Part shown: in pieces, positions 11,252 through 22,220 of the stretch
Layout: the number at the start of each line of letters is the position of its first letter
Position numbering within the stretch: position 1 is the first letter of the stretch
Source: Syngnathus acus
Taxonomy: Eukaryota; Chordata; Actinopteri; Syngnathiformes; Syngnathidae
Reading direction: 5' to 3'
Length of the DNA: 64,000 nt
NCBI RefSeq assembly: GCF_901709675.1
Contig: NC_051087.1
Location: 16,129,067-16,193,066, forward strand
Position numbers and translations under genes: made by a program
The notes under the pieces: generated by a model
Told to the model about the DNA's origin: nothing
Database searches by the model: none
What the model saw: only the letters and a program-made list of their open reading frames with translations

Positions 11252-12848
11252 AAAGTCAAAGTCAAAGTCTGCTTTATTGTCAATTTCTTCACATGTCAAG
11301 ACACACAAAGAGATCGAAATAACCTTTCCCACTATCCCACGGTGACAAGACATATTACACAATATTCATACAAGTAAACAGCACAAAAAGTAAAAACAAG
11401 AAGGCACAAACAATGAATAAATAAGAGCGATGAATAAATAATAAATAAACAAATACCATAAACAAATAAATAAGAGGAGGGAAAATGGAGCAAGTGTGCA
11501 TACAGCAGACAGTCAGAATACAGCGCAAAAGTACAGGACGTTATGCAGCCGAGGGTGGAGGGGGGAGAGAGTTCAGGATCCTAACAGCCTGGAGTATGAA
11601 GCTGTTGGTGAGTCTGGTGGTGCAGGAGCGCAGGCTTCTGTACCTCTTCCCAGAGGGCAGAAGATCAAACAAGTGAGCGGGGTGACTCACATCACACACA
11701 ATCGTGGTCGCCTTGCGGGTGAGATGGGAGGTGTAAATGTCCTTCAGGGAGGGGAGTGAAGCACCAATAAACTTACCAGCTGTGTTCACTATGCGCTGCA
11801 GGGCCTTCATGTTGTATTCAGTGCAGCTACCACCCCACACAGCGATACAACTGGAGAGGACGCTCTCAATGGTGCCACGGTAGAATGTGGTCATGATGGC
11901 CGGAGGAGCACTGCTCGCCTGAGTTTCCGCAGGAAGTACAGGCGGCGCTGAGCTTTCTTCGCCAGTGATGCAGTGTTGGTGGTCCAAGAGAGGTCCTCAC
12001 TGATGTGCACCCCCAGGAATCTGGTGCTGCTCACTCTCTCCACCACAGCACCGTCGATGGTCAGTGGCAGGTGTTGGGTGTGACCCTTCCAGAAGTCAAC
12101 AACAATCTCCTTGGTCTTGTTGACGTTCAGCAGGAGGTTGTTGTCCCTGCACCACGTGGCCAGAAGGTCGACCTCCGACCTGTATTGAGTCTCGTCGCCC
12201 TCGGTGATGAGACCCACCAGAGTCGTGTCGTCGGCATATCTCAGCACGCGGTTGGTGCTGTAGGTTGCAGTGCAGTAATGCGTCAGCAGGGTGAAGAGCA
12301 GCGGACTGAGCACGCAGCCTTGGGGGGCCCCCGTGTTCAGCGTGATGCTGCCGGAGATATTGTCGCCAGCACGTACTACCTGAGGCCTCTGACAGAGGAA
12401 GTCCAGTAGCCAGTTGCAGAGGTAGGTTCTGAGGCCCAGCTTGTCGAGTTTGCAGATGAGTCGCTGTGGTACAATGGTGTTGAATGCAGAACTGAAGTCC
12501 ACAAACAGCAATCACATACGAGTCTCTTTTCTCCAGGTGGGTGAGGGCTGAGTGGAGGGCAGAGCAGATGGCATCCTCAGAGGACTGTTTGGCTCGGTAC
12601 GCAAACTGGAAGGGGTCTATGGTGGGGGGAGAATGGATCTGATGTGCTCCATGACAAGCCGCTCAAAGCACTTCATGGGTGTCAGTGCCACGGGGCGGTA
12701 GTCATTGAAGCAGGATGGAGCAGGTTTCTTCGGCACAGGTATGCTGGTGGCAGCCTTGAAACATGATGGGACGATGGCCTGCTGCAGGGAAATGTTAAAG
12801 ATGTCCGTGAAGACACCCATCAGCTCCTCAGCGCAGTCCTTCAGCATT
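11252..12848 (-). mobile_element. 5'-truncated Rex1-like LINE nested in Gypsy
   Basis: Minus-strand LINE sequence lies between two parts of the Gypsy pol. It starts inside the RT ([20 protein letters not shown]), passes [31 protein letters not shown] and [11 protein letters not shown], and ends in an AATAAA-(TTTGAC)n tail at about 11252-11290. Frames break near 12616 and 11930. The flanks show a 9-bp near-duplication, GAAGATCTT against GAAGAACTT on the minus strand (12849-12857 and 11243-11251). Endonuclease and RT start are missing. The tail links it to the copies at 2375-2743 and 46054-46342. Confidence 0.9.
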
Positions 12849-13447
12849 AAGATCTTCCCTAATGTTGTAAAATGTTCTCAGGGTTGACTGATCAAATTGT
12901 GTGGCGTTGTCATGAAGGCTGTCCCAGTTACCTGAGTGAATAATTTTGACAACATGTTGTAACAGTGGATCACCTAGAGTCTCTCTTTTCACTTCCTCGA
13001 GTGTCATTGCTTTGGGTACTGCATGTGTTGCAATGAAGCAGACATGCATTTCAGTGTCCACGTCATCTGTGATACTGGGTGTGTGAAGTGTTTGTGGATG
13101 GCGGGACACGTAGTCTGCCAGGTTTGATTTTCCAGGTTTGTGAACAACTTTGAACTTGTAAGGTTGCAGTCTGAGCGCCCACCTTTCTATCCGTGCGGGA
13201 GGCTTGGACTTTGGGTTGTTGAAGATGAGCTCCAGCGGTTTGTGATCATAATGAATTCAGCTCCATATAGGTACAAATGAAAATGCTCACAACTCCAAAC
13301 AATAGCCAGCGCCTCTCGTTTGGTCTGGGAATATCGCTGTTCCACTGGGGTCAGAGCCCTACTTGCATAGGCTACAATGTATGTCTTGTTTTCCACCTTG
13401 TCAGTCTGTGCCAGGATTGCACCGAGACCAACTGGACTTGAGTCCAC
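12849..13447 (-). pseudogene. pol: Gypsy RNase H and linker
   Basis: MDSSPVGLGAILAQ begins the RNase H (the first catalytic Asp) and YASRALTPVEQRYSQTKREA carries the Glu. The frame breaks near 13245. A second frame at 12828-13109 holds the linker between RNase H and integrase (LEEVKRETLGDPLLQHVV, YNIREDL), where the nested LINE interrupts the coding sequence just after the codons for REDL. Confidence 0.82.
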
Positions 13448-13459
13448 AATGACCTTTGT

Positions 13460-15055
13460 TTTTCTCTCAGGGTGGTAAGTAGCTCATGACCGGATTGCTG
13501 ATCAGCCTGTCTTTTAGTTGATTAAGGGCCTCTGTATGTTCCGTTTTCCATGACCACTCTGTGTCCTTCTTTGTGAGCTCGCGCAGCGGTTGGGTAATTG
13601 AGCAGAAGTACGGGATGAAACGAGCGCTGTAGTTAGCCATCCCCAGTAGGCTGCGGATCTCACTCGGATTCTGTGGGAGTGGCATGTGTGTGATATCTTG
13701 TATTTTCTTCGGGTCAGGTGAGATACCGTTTTTTGAGAAGATGTAGCCATAGAATTCCAGAGACGTTTTGTGGAACTCACATTTGTCACATTAATTGTGA
13801 GATTGTTTTCATGGAGTCTTTTGAAGACTTCTTCCAGGGAGCGGTCATGCTCTGCAGGGGTGGTTCCAAAAATGATGATGTCATCACTGAAATTTCTGAC
13901 TCCCTGTATTCCGTGGAGCACATTTTGGATTGTGTGTTGGAAAACCTCTGCTGCTGAAGAGATCCCAAAAATGAGGCGTGTGTACCGTCTCAGTCCAATA
14001 TGTGTTGAGAATGTAGTGATGTATCTGGATTCAGGTGCTAGTTCAAGTTGGTGATATCCTGCATTGAGGTCCAGCTTCGAGAACATGGTGGCACCGTTGA
14101 GATCATGCACGATGTCATCCACCGTAGGTGATATGTCTCTCTCCCTTTGGACAGCTTTATTAGGCAGGCGCATGTCTATGCAGAGGCGTATTTTCTCTGG
14201 GTTTTTTGGTTTCGGTAATGCCACAATGGGTGACACCCACGGTGTTGGACCTTCTACTTTTTCAATTATGCCTTGGTCCTTCAAGCTTTGTAATTCCTCC
14301 TCTACTTTCTTCCTCATGTGAAAAGGAACACGACGGTGGGGCTGAACAACTGGTTGCACACTCTGGTCTATGTGCAATTTGACTTGGAAATGTTTCAGTT
14401 TCCCTATGCCTGAGGTGAGACTTGGATATTGCAGGAGCAGCTGATCAGCTTTAGACAGGTCCTGTGGTACGGTTTGATTGGAGAGCACCACATGTATGAG
14501 TCCTAGTTTAGTTGCAGCGTCATGGCCCAGCAGTGAGCCGTGGTTTCCATCAATAATGTAGAATGCTGCCTGAGCTGTTCTCCCATTAGCAGAGACTGTT
14601 GTGGTGACTTTACCATGAAGGGAAAGGGGAATTTTTGTAGGCTCTTCCATCCAGGATATTAGCTGAGGCTGTCGAATCAACAAGAACATCATGCATTCAC
14701 CAGCTATCATGGCTGACCTCACTGGTGGTTCTCTTCCTTCCGCATCTTTTGTGACAAAGACGTATTTGTCATCCGTGCTCGAGTCATCAGCAGCTAGATG
14801 ACTGATGGAAGTGGCGTCAGCTTCGTTAGTAACAATAGTTTTAATTTGTCTGCGCCTGTTAGGCCATGACATCTTTTGTGTGCTCTGTGTTGGTTTTATT
14901 TTCTGTCCATGTTGATGTTGTTTTACCTTTATGCCAGGGTCGGAGAGACAGCAGCAGGCGTAGTGGTTGAATTTTCCACATGTTCGACACTGTACAGTGT
15001 ACACCTTTCGCTGGACCATCTGCCTGACCACCCTGATGAGGAAATGTACCTCCAC
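13460..15055 (-). pseudogene. pol: Gypsy protease and reverse transcriptase
   Basis: One long frame covers the second zinc knuckle, a protease-like region in which the expected D(T/S)G site is not clear (readable tail FYIIDGNHGSLLGHDAATKL), and the RT: QGIIEKVEGPTPWVSPIVAL, KIRLCIDMRLPNKAV, FSKLDLNAGYHQ and the catalytic FSDDIIIFG near 13.88 kb. After ENNLTINV the frame shifts near 13790; the following RT thumb (SLLGMANYSARFIPYF) is in another frame at 13467-13685. The SDD pair of catalytic aspartates is intact, but the frame is not. Confidence 0.9.
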
Positions 15056-15690
15056 AATTCCTACATTTTATCTTTGGCTGATTTCTCTGGTCCACGTTTG
15101 CCATATGGTGTCCAGAGGTGGTCCATTTTCTGTTTCTTGAATTGGGCATGGCTGCAATATGTCCAGTATCTTGATTGTTTTCCATGCCAGACGCCTGAAG
15201 TTCTGATGTCTTCTTAGCTCTGGCCAGATCCAAAAGTCCTTTTAGAGTTAGGTCTGGGTCTCTCAGTGCCCTTCTCCTGAGACGTGATGATGTGCAGCTG
15301 AGTATTATCTGAGACTTTATTTCCTTGTCCACATTAGTGAATTCACAATTTTGAGATAGCTGTCTCAGTCTGGTGTGAAATGCATCAACAGTTTCACCTG
15401 GGTTTTGTTTTGATTGTCTAAATATGTAGATTTCATATTCTGCATTATGACTTGGACTGAAATATTCAGTGAGTAGCTGTACTGCCTTATCAAAATCACC
15501 TGGTTTTCCTTTTTCAGGAAAAGTCTCAAAGATATCCTGCACTTGTTCTCCAGCGTAGTACAGAAGCATAGCCCTTTTTCTTGTTCTATCAGTTATGGCA
15601 GCTGCCGTGAGAAATGTCTCAAATCTTCTCATCCACTTCGTCCATTTTAGGGAAAGGGAAGATGGCTCGGAAATCCCTGGTTGTAGTATT
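14859..15690 (-). pseudogene. gag: Gypsy gag, partial
   Basis: The nucleocapsid precursor of the Gypsy element. The frame reads WMRRFETFLTAA and continues through the capsid-like helices (LLYYAGEQVQDIFETF, then FRQSKQNPGETVDAFHTRLR, the conserved gag core). It ends in a zinc knuckle beginning CRNCGGTFPHQG. The frame shifts in the knuckle at about 15050; the second knuckle (CRTCGKFNHYACC) appears in the next frame. The N-terminus is missing beyond about 15690. The protein would package element RNA into cytoplasmic particles. Confidence 0.85.
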
Positions 15691-15779
15691 GCACTAGTTG
15701 CCTATATAAAGATATTCAACAGTCCATACCTTAAATGCGAGTCATTAAATCTGAGTCATTGTGTCAAAGAACTTGTCAT

Positions 15780-16778
15780 TTTTAACTGGTACATTACCAA
15801 AGGTGATGAAAATTGCAAAGGTCATTCCTCTTTATAAAACTGGGAGCAAACACAACTTTGCAAACTACAGACCTACCTATCCTATTGCCACAACTCTCAA
15901 AAATATTGGAAAAGCTTTTTAACTATAGAATGGATAGATTTTTGGATAAACATAAATTATTTGCAGAGAACCAATATGGTTTTAGAGCTAACAGATCAAC
16001 AGCACAGGCATTAATGGACTCAATCGAGGAAATCACAGATGCAATCGACAACAAACGACATGCAGTAGGAGTTTTTATTGACCTCAAAAAAGCTTTTGAC
16101 ACAATTAATCATAATATACTATTCAATAAATTAGAAAAATATGGGATAAGGGGATTAGTATTAGACTGGATAAAGGATTATCTGCGAGAACGGCAACAGT
16201 ATGTAAAGTTGGGTAATCACTGCTCTGGATATTTGGACATAGCTTGTGGTGTTCCACAAGGGTCAGTCTTAGGCCCTAAATTGTTTATTTTGTATATAAA
16301 TGACATGTGCAAAGTCTCTAAAGAAGTAAAACTCGTCAATTTTGCAGATGACACAAATATATTTTGTTCAGGTAATAACATCCAACAAGTGGAATCAGTG
16401 TTGAATGAGGAAATGAAAAAAATAAAAATGTGGTTTGACTGGAACAAATTATCATTAAATGTAAGTAAGACCAAGTTTATGCTGTTTGGCAAAGGCAAAG
16501 CGAACATAAAGATACGAATAGAAATAGATGGGACTGAAATTGAAAGAGTGCAGGAAAACAAATTTCTTGGGGTTATAATAGATGACAGGCTGAGTTGGAA
16601 GCCACACATCAAACACGTACAGTCTAAAATTTCAAGAAGCATGGCAGTCATATACAAAGCCAAAGAATTACTGGATTATCATTCACTTCGTACACTTTAT
16701 TGTTCTCTTGTCTTGCCCTATTTGCATTATTGTGCTGAGGTTTGGGGGAATACTTATCTTCACTACAGCCACTTATTC
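15780..16778 (+). pseudogene. RT of the outer LINE
   Basis: Reverse transcriptase of the outer LINE. After a frameshift near 15885 one frame gives LSKILEKLFNYRMDRFLDKH, FGVFIDLKKAF-type motif VGVFIDLKKAFDTINHNIL, CGVPQGSVLGPKLFILYIND and the catalytic NFADDTNIF near 16340, then the thumb (LSLNVSKTKFMLFGK, FLGVIIDDRLSW) up to AEVWGNTY where the nested LINE begins. The palm motifs look intact. Copying would start from a nick made by an endonuclease that this copy lacks. Confidence 0.88.
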
Positions 16779-19700
16779 CAAGATGGCGGCACCCCAGTTG
16801 GCCGCGGCCGCTACAGCTCTCAACAACCGACGAGTATTTTCACAAAATATGTCGCCTAGGACACTACAAACAACACAAAGTTTAGTTTATCCATCCAGTA
16901 GATTAGTGTATGATCGCCAGCGCCTGCTGGAGGTACGGTCATCAAGTGTTTTCGGACTCGTAGCCACAACTACCCTAGTCTGTTTACGTAGCCTCGGAGT
17001 GCTTAGGGCGCTAGCCCCAGAAGCTCACGATGCAGCGGGCTCGCCGGGCAGCACACGCCGGAGGAGGAGTAAGCGTAGGCGGTGTGACCGGCGGCGAAAG
17101 CGCGGCTGTCGAGGTGGGCTAACGGCTAAGCTTAAAGCTAACCCCTACAAACCGCCGCTTCCATCCATCTTCCTCTCCAACGTCCGCTCACTGGATAATA
17201 AAATGGACCATCTACAACTGGAACTCTCTTCAAAGAGGGAGGTTAGAAACTGCTGCGCTCTCATCCTGACGGAGACATGGCTGAACTCATCAATACCGGA
17301 CAACGCCGTTAGCCTGGAGGGGCTCGCTACATTCCGCGCCGACAGAAACAGCGAGCTAAGCGGTAAATCCCGAGGAGGTGGGCTGTGTGTCTACATCAAC
17401 AACAACTGGTGCAAAAATGCTAGATCTGTCGCCAGCTTCTGCTCTTCGGACATCGAGCTTTTGACTGTTAACTGCAGACCCTTCTACCTGCCCAGAGAGT
17501 TTACTGTTGTTAGCATCACGGCTGTGTATGTGCCTCCTAGCGCTAATACTAAAGAGGCCATGAGTGTTCTCTATCGGACAATCAGTGAGCTGCAATCCAC
17601 GCACACAGAGGGTGTTTTCATCATTGCTGGGGACTTCAACCAGGCTAACATGAAGACTATTCTCCCTCATTTTTACCAACACGTGGATTTTCCAACTCGG
17701 GGAGAGAACACTCTGGACTTGGTTTACACCAATATAAAGGATGCATTCAAAGCAGCCCCCCGCCCCCACCTCGGCTCTTCAGACCACTTATCTGTTATGC
17801 TAATCCCTGCATACAGGCCCCTGCTGATCAGAGCAAAACCCACAGTGAAGCAGGTGAGGGTGTGGTCTGAGGGGGCCATGGAGGCACTCCAGGACTGCTT
17901 TGAGTGCTCTGACTGGGACATGTTCAAATCAGCAGCAACATATGACAATCAGATCGACATTGATGAGTACGCCATGACTGTGTCAGCCTACATCAACAAA
18001 TGCTCCGAGGACATCAGCACCACTAAGAACATCATCACCCGAGCCAACCAACGACCCTGGATGACTGAGGAGGTACGTCATACGCTACGAGCACGGAACT
18101 CAGCCTTCAAGTCTGGCGACAAGGAGGCACTGAGGACAGCGAGAGCCAACTTGAACCGTGCCATCAGGCTAGCGAAGCGAAGCCACAGTCGAAAAATTCA
18201 GGATTTTTTCCACGACGCCAATAACACCAGGAGTATGTGGCAAGGCATACGGGCGATCACGGACTACAACTTACCCTCCCCCCCGGTGGGTGAGGTTGAT
18301 GCTGACTTCCTAAATGGTCTAAATAACTTCTTTGGGCGTTTTGAGGCACTAAACAGCACTCCTGCAGTTAAAACTGTTCCCCACCAGGAAGAGGAGGCCC
18401 TCTGCCTTGACTCAGCCGACGTGTGGAAGACTCTGAGAAGAGTCAACCCACGTAAGGCCCCAGGCCCCGACAACATACCTGGGCGGGTGTTCAAGGAATG
18501 TGCAGGCCAGCTGGCTGGTGTCATCACAGACATTTTTAACATCTCGCTGGACCAAGCCAAAGTGCCAGTATGCTTCAAGGCTGCCTCCATCATTCCGGTG
18601 CCGAAGAAACCTCAAATCACCTCATTGAATGACTACAGACCTGTGGCACTGACTCCCATCATGATGAAGTGCTTCGAAAGGCTGCTCAAAGAACACATCG
18701 TCTCCAGACTCCCCCCAACATTCGATCCGTTCCAGTTTGCCTACCGGCAGAACCGCTCTACTGAGGATGCCATCTCCTCCGTTCTTCACCTGAGCCTGGC
18801 TCACCTGGAGGAGAGGAACACCCACGTGCGGTTGCTGTTCCTGGACTTCAGCTCAGCGTTTAACACCATCATTCCACAACATCTGGTGGAAAAACTGGAA
18901 CACCTGGGCTTCAGCACCCCCCTTCGAAACTGGCTGCTAGACTTCCTCACCAACAGACCTCAGTCAGTCCGGGTCGGACAGAACACCTCAGATGTCATCA
19001 CCCTCAGCACAGGCTCCCCTCAGGGCTGCGTCCTGAGCCCCCTGCTGTTCACCCTGATGACACCACGACTGCGCCCCCAGGTTCACCACCAATCACATCG
19101 TGAAGTTTGCAGACGACACAGCGGTGGTGGGCCTCATCAGGGACAACAACGACCTGGACTACAGAGAGGAGGTGGAGCAGTTGGTGGGCTGGTGCAGAGA
19201 AAATAGCCTGATCCTGAATGTGGAGAAGACGAAGGAGATCATCGTCGACTTCAGGAAGAACCAGTCTCACCACGCTCCACTGATCATCAACAGCTCAGCT
19301 GTGGAGGTGGTCAGCAGCACTAAATTCCTGGGAGTCCACATCACAGACGACCTCACCTGGACTGTGAACACCACAACACTGGTCAAGAGGGCACAGAAGC
19401 GCTTGTACTTCCTGCGGAGGATGAGGAGAGCCCACCTGCCCCCACCCATCATGAGGACGTTCTACCGAAGCACCATAGAGAGCATTCTGACAAGCTGTCT
19501 CTCGGTGTGGTGTGGAGGTTGCAGCGCCTCCGATTGGAAGAACCTGAGGAGAGTGGTGAGGACAGCAGAGAGGATCATCGGGGCTCCTCTTCCCTCCATT
19601 CAGGACTTGTCATCCCAGCGCTGCGTGTCCCGAGCCCGTAATATTATCAGTGACCCATCACACCCCCACCATGGACTGTTCTCCCTGCTGCCCTCTGGGA

Positions 19701-20010
19701 AGAGGTTTCGCAGCATCCGCTGCAGGTCCACCAGGTTCTGCAATAGTTTTTTCCCTGCTGTCATTCAAACGTAGCATTCCTCTGCACACTTGTAAATACT
19801 GCTTTTGTCTCCTGCACTGTTTACATACTTTGTCACTGCTGCACTTTGTACTTTATAATTATCTTATTTCATATTTTTATATAGAATGTCACTTTTTAAC
19901 CAGCTGAAATACCACTACATTGTTGAAAGCCGTATGCAACGAAATTTCGTTTTGTGTACACCTAGTGTTGACAAAATGACAATAAAGTTTGTCTAAGTCT
20001 AAGTCTAAGT
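16779..20010 (+). mobile_element. Near full-length Rex1/Babar-like LINE, nested
   Basis: It begins CAAGATGGCGGCACCCC, a 5' end shared with 46054. It contains one long endonuclease-RT frame (16783-19774), then a 3' UTR and AATAAAGTTTGTCTAAGTC with three TCTAAG units as tail. It lies between two halves of another LINE, so the ends are set by the host element. The target duplication is very short or unclear (TTAT-like). The clade (CR1/Jockey group, Rex1-like) is by motif style. Confidence 0.88.
16783..19774 (+). pseudogene. Rex1-like endonuclease-reverse transcriptase, one frameshift
   Basis: The start MAAPQLAAAATALNNRRV is chosen because the element begins a few bases before it; the longer upstream frame belongs to the outer LINE. 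A basic N-terminal stretch (SKRRRCDRRRKRGC) precedes an apurinic-type endonuclease: LSNVRSLDNKMDH, ALILTETWLN, IIAGDFNQ and LGSSDHLSV. RT follows: [47 protein letters not shown], then KFADDTAVVGLI and the thumb. A single extra base near 19061, just before the FADD box, moves the last 225 codons into another frame. Apart from that I see no stop or frame break over about 1000 codons. Confidence 0.9.
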
Positions 20011-20758
20011 TATCATTCTGCAGAAAAGAGCAATAAGGACTATTCATAAAGTCAACTACTTGGAGCATACAAATCCACTTTTCATACAATCAAAACTATT
20101 GAAATTCACTGACATAGTATCTTATCAAACAGCAATCATCATGTATAGGGATATACACAACTACCAGAACATATCCAAAACTTATTTAGGAATCGGGAGG
20201 GAGGTTATAAGTTAAGGGGGAATCACAACTTTAAAATCTTAAACACAAGAACAACCTTAAAAAGTTTCTGTATAACGACAACCGGGGTCAAATTATGGAA
20301 CAGTCTAAGTGAGGTCCTCAAGCAAAGTCCAAATATCCACCAGTTTAAAAAAAGGTACAAAAATATGTTGATTAACGGGTACAAGGACTAAAAATGCCAA
20401 ATGGCTACACAAAAGCAGAAATGAAACACAAAAATAAGTTTGAAAGTATATCTACTTGTGTTCTGTTGTAGATTTATATGTTGCATCATTACTTTAATGG
20501 ATAAAGTGAGAAAGAGGTAGGAATCTAAAAAGCTATGCTTCCTCCTACTCCTTTTCGAGCATTCTTTGAGTTATTTATTTATGTATATATATTTTTTTTT
20601 CTCAGTTTGTCGGTTTATTGTTTGTTTGTTTGTTGTACGGACTTATATATGGAATTTTAAAGTGTTATTTGTTTGTTTTTTTTGGTTTATTTTATCTCTT
20701 TTTTGCTTTGGATGTGTTCGAAATAAAGATATCAATCAAATCAATCAATCAAATCAAA

Positions 20759-21689
20759 GATCACACAAAACCCGTACTCCACCAGTGCTATGACTGTTGG
20801 TGTGCCCTCACTAGTCTGCTACAATCTTACTTCAGTGCAATCAGACACAATTTGATGGGTTTGCCGCCTTCCACTTGCCAGGGGTTCATTAGTTTGATCA
20901 ATGACAGACTCTTCTTTCATTTTCTTTCGAGCCACTTTCCAAATATTTCTCTCAGCTTGAGCCGACGCTATACTGTACCGTCAATATGTAAAATTGATTC
21001 ATTCTCATGTCTGGAAGGATCCTCTCTTTTTCTCTAAATCTTTTAATCCCATCACCCTCATTGATTAGGAGTGGCGTTGAAAAGAAATGCCCCCCCACCA
21101 CTCTCACTCTGAAATGCGCCATACTCTCCTTCATTCAATTGCTCATTGATTAGTTCTGGTGTTGAGGAGAATTGTCTGCCTGGTCTTGTATTAAAAAGCA
21201 CTAAGTGTTATTTGCTGTCTCTCTTTACCTTGGTTTGAACTCCCTTTTACTTTTAGTATAGACAACGTCAATAAACTTTGGCGTCATCCTACCATTTGAA
21301 AAAAAAAACACTTGTCTTTTTTCTGTTGTTCATTCTACACTGAACTGATGGCCTTGGCGTCGCTGAGGCTTCAAAAGGTAGAGTTTTTTGGAGTTTTTTG
21401 GCATAATTTAAACCTCATAACAAACAACAAAGTGGTTCGTGGTTGAAGAGTAGCAAACATTTCTTTTTGCTTTTTTTTACACATTTTCATATGTCAGAAA
21501 TGGGAAAGAGTTTTCTGACCGGCCCTCATAGTTTTTATGGAGTATGAAGTCAAACTGTGGACTTTTACTTTGAAATTAGTAACTTTGATTTGTGTGAGAG
21601 CAGTACACGCAATTTTTCATCATCTGGTTCAAGACTTTCTACTAGTACTCAGCCAGCAACCACAAATGTCATTGCACATGCTTTGGATT
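20759..21689. other. No gene recognised
   Basis: Moderately AT-rich DNA with short frames only. An AATAAACTTTGGCGTC stretch near 21270 followed by an A run could be an old retro-insert tail, but nothing identifies it. Confidence 0.45.
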
Positions 21690-22075
21690 AGAGGTCTGCC
21701 GATATATCGGCCAACCGATATATTGGGCCGATATTTGCTATTTTTTAAATCATCAGCATCGGCGATATTTGTGTTTAGTAGTGCCAATTTAAAGTCAGGC
21801 ACGTCCGCGGGCAGCCCCCATGTAAATGGTGCAGTGGAACATGCTGTGACCAAATTTGCAGGCTGCGTCCTCCAAGGCCGGTTCGAAGGCTCCGCCTCTG
21901 GGGACCACATAACCCGTGGCGAATTTGGACTCTTATCTCCGTACAAATTAATGGGCAGCAATGTTCCCTCTAAGCTGCGCGCGTGCGCAATCGCGCACTG
22001 CCCGCACATTCTCAGCGCACAAGAAAATCTATCCAGCGCATAAACAACATCCCACATCCCATCCACCCCCCCCCA
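21690..22075 (+). mobile_element. Two DNA-transposon fragments
   Basis: Around 21690-21790 a palindrome-rich block (GATATATCGGCCAACCGATA) resembles a widespread fish foldback MITE. At about 21962 GTTCCCTCTAAGCTGCGCGC starts a second piece similar to the ends of a hAT-type MITE. Neither has a visible partner end or target duplication. Confidence 0.5.
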
Positions 22076-22220
22076 AAGCGAAGCGAACACGCAGCGTTTG
22101 ACATCCCATTACCCCCCCCCCCCGAAGCGAAGCGAACACGCAGCGTTTGACGTCCCATTACAATCCCCCCCCCTCACCCACCGGAAGCGAAGCGAACATG
22201 CAGCGTTTGACGTCCCTCTC
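22076..22220. repeat. Minisatellite, three units
   Basis: Three copies of a unit containing GAAGCGAAGCGAACACGCAG and TTTGACGTCCCATTA, separated by poly-C runs of different lengths. The array lies exactly where the LINE to the right loses its 3' end. Confidence 0.85.

Larger units (their letters stand above)
10520..15690 (-). mobile_element. Gypsy-type LTR retrotransposon, internal region, split by a LINE
   Basis: Reading right to left: gag (to 14859), protease and RT (to about 13500), RNase H (13.4-13.2 kb), linker (13.1-12.85 kb), then after the nested LINE (11252-12848) the integrase (11242-10520). This order, with integrase last, is Gypsy rather than Copia. No LTR is visible at either end, there is no envelope gene, and both ends are truncated: gag begins mid-protein near 15690, and integrase runs into unrelated DNA near 10550. 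Several frameshifts occur. It is an old dead copy. Confidence 0.9.
15690..20758 (+). mobile_element. L2/CR1-like LINE, interrupted by another LINE
   Basis: The left part (15700-16778) encodes RT; the right part (20011-20758) resumes with ILQKRAIRTIHKVN and then NPLFIQSKLLKFTDIVSYQT, the conserved end of the same polymerase. It closes with an AATAAAGATATCAA tail of (ATCAA)n type at 20720-20758. The 3.2-kb insert between them is a complete-looking Rex1-like LINE. The endonuclease is missing, so this outer element is 5'-truncated where it meets the Gypsy gag. Confidence 0.88.
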
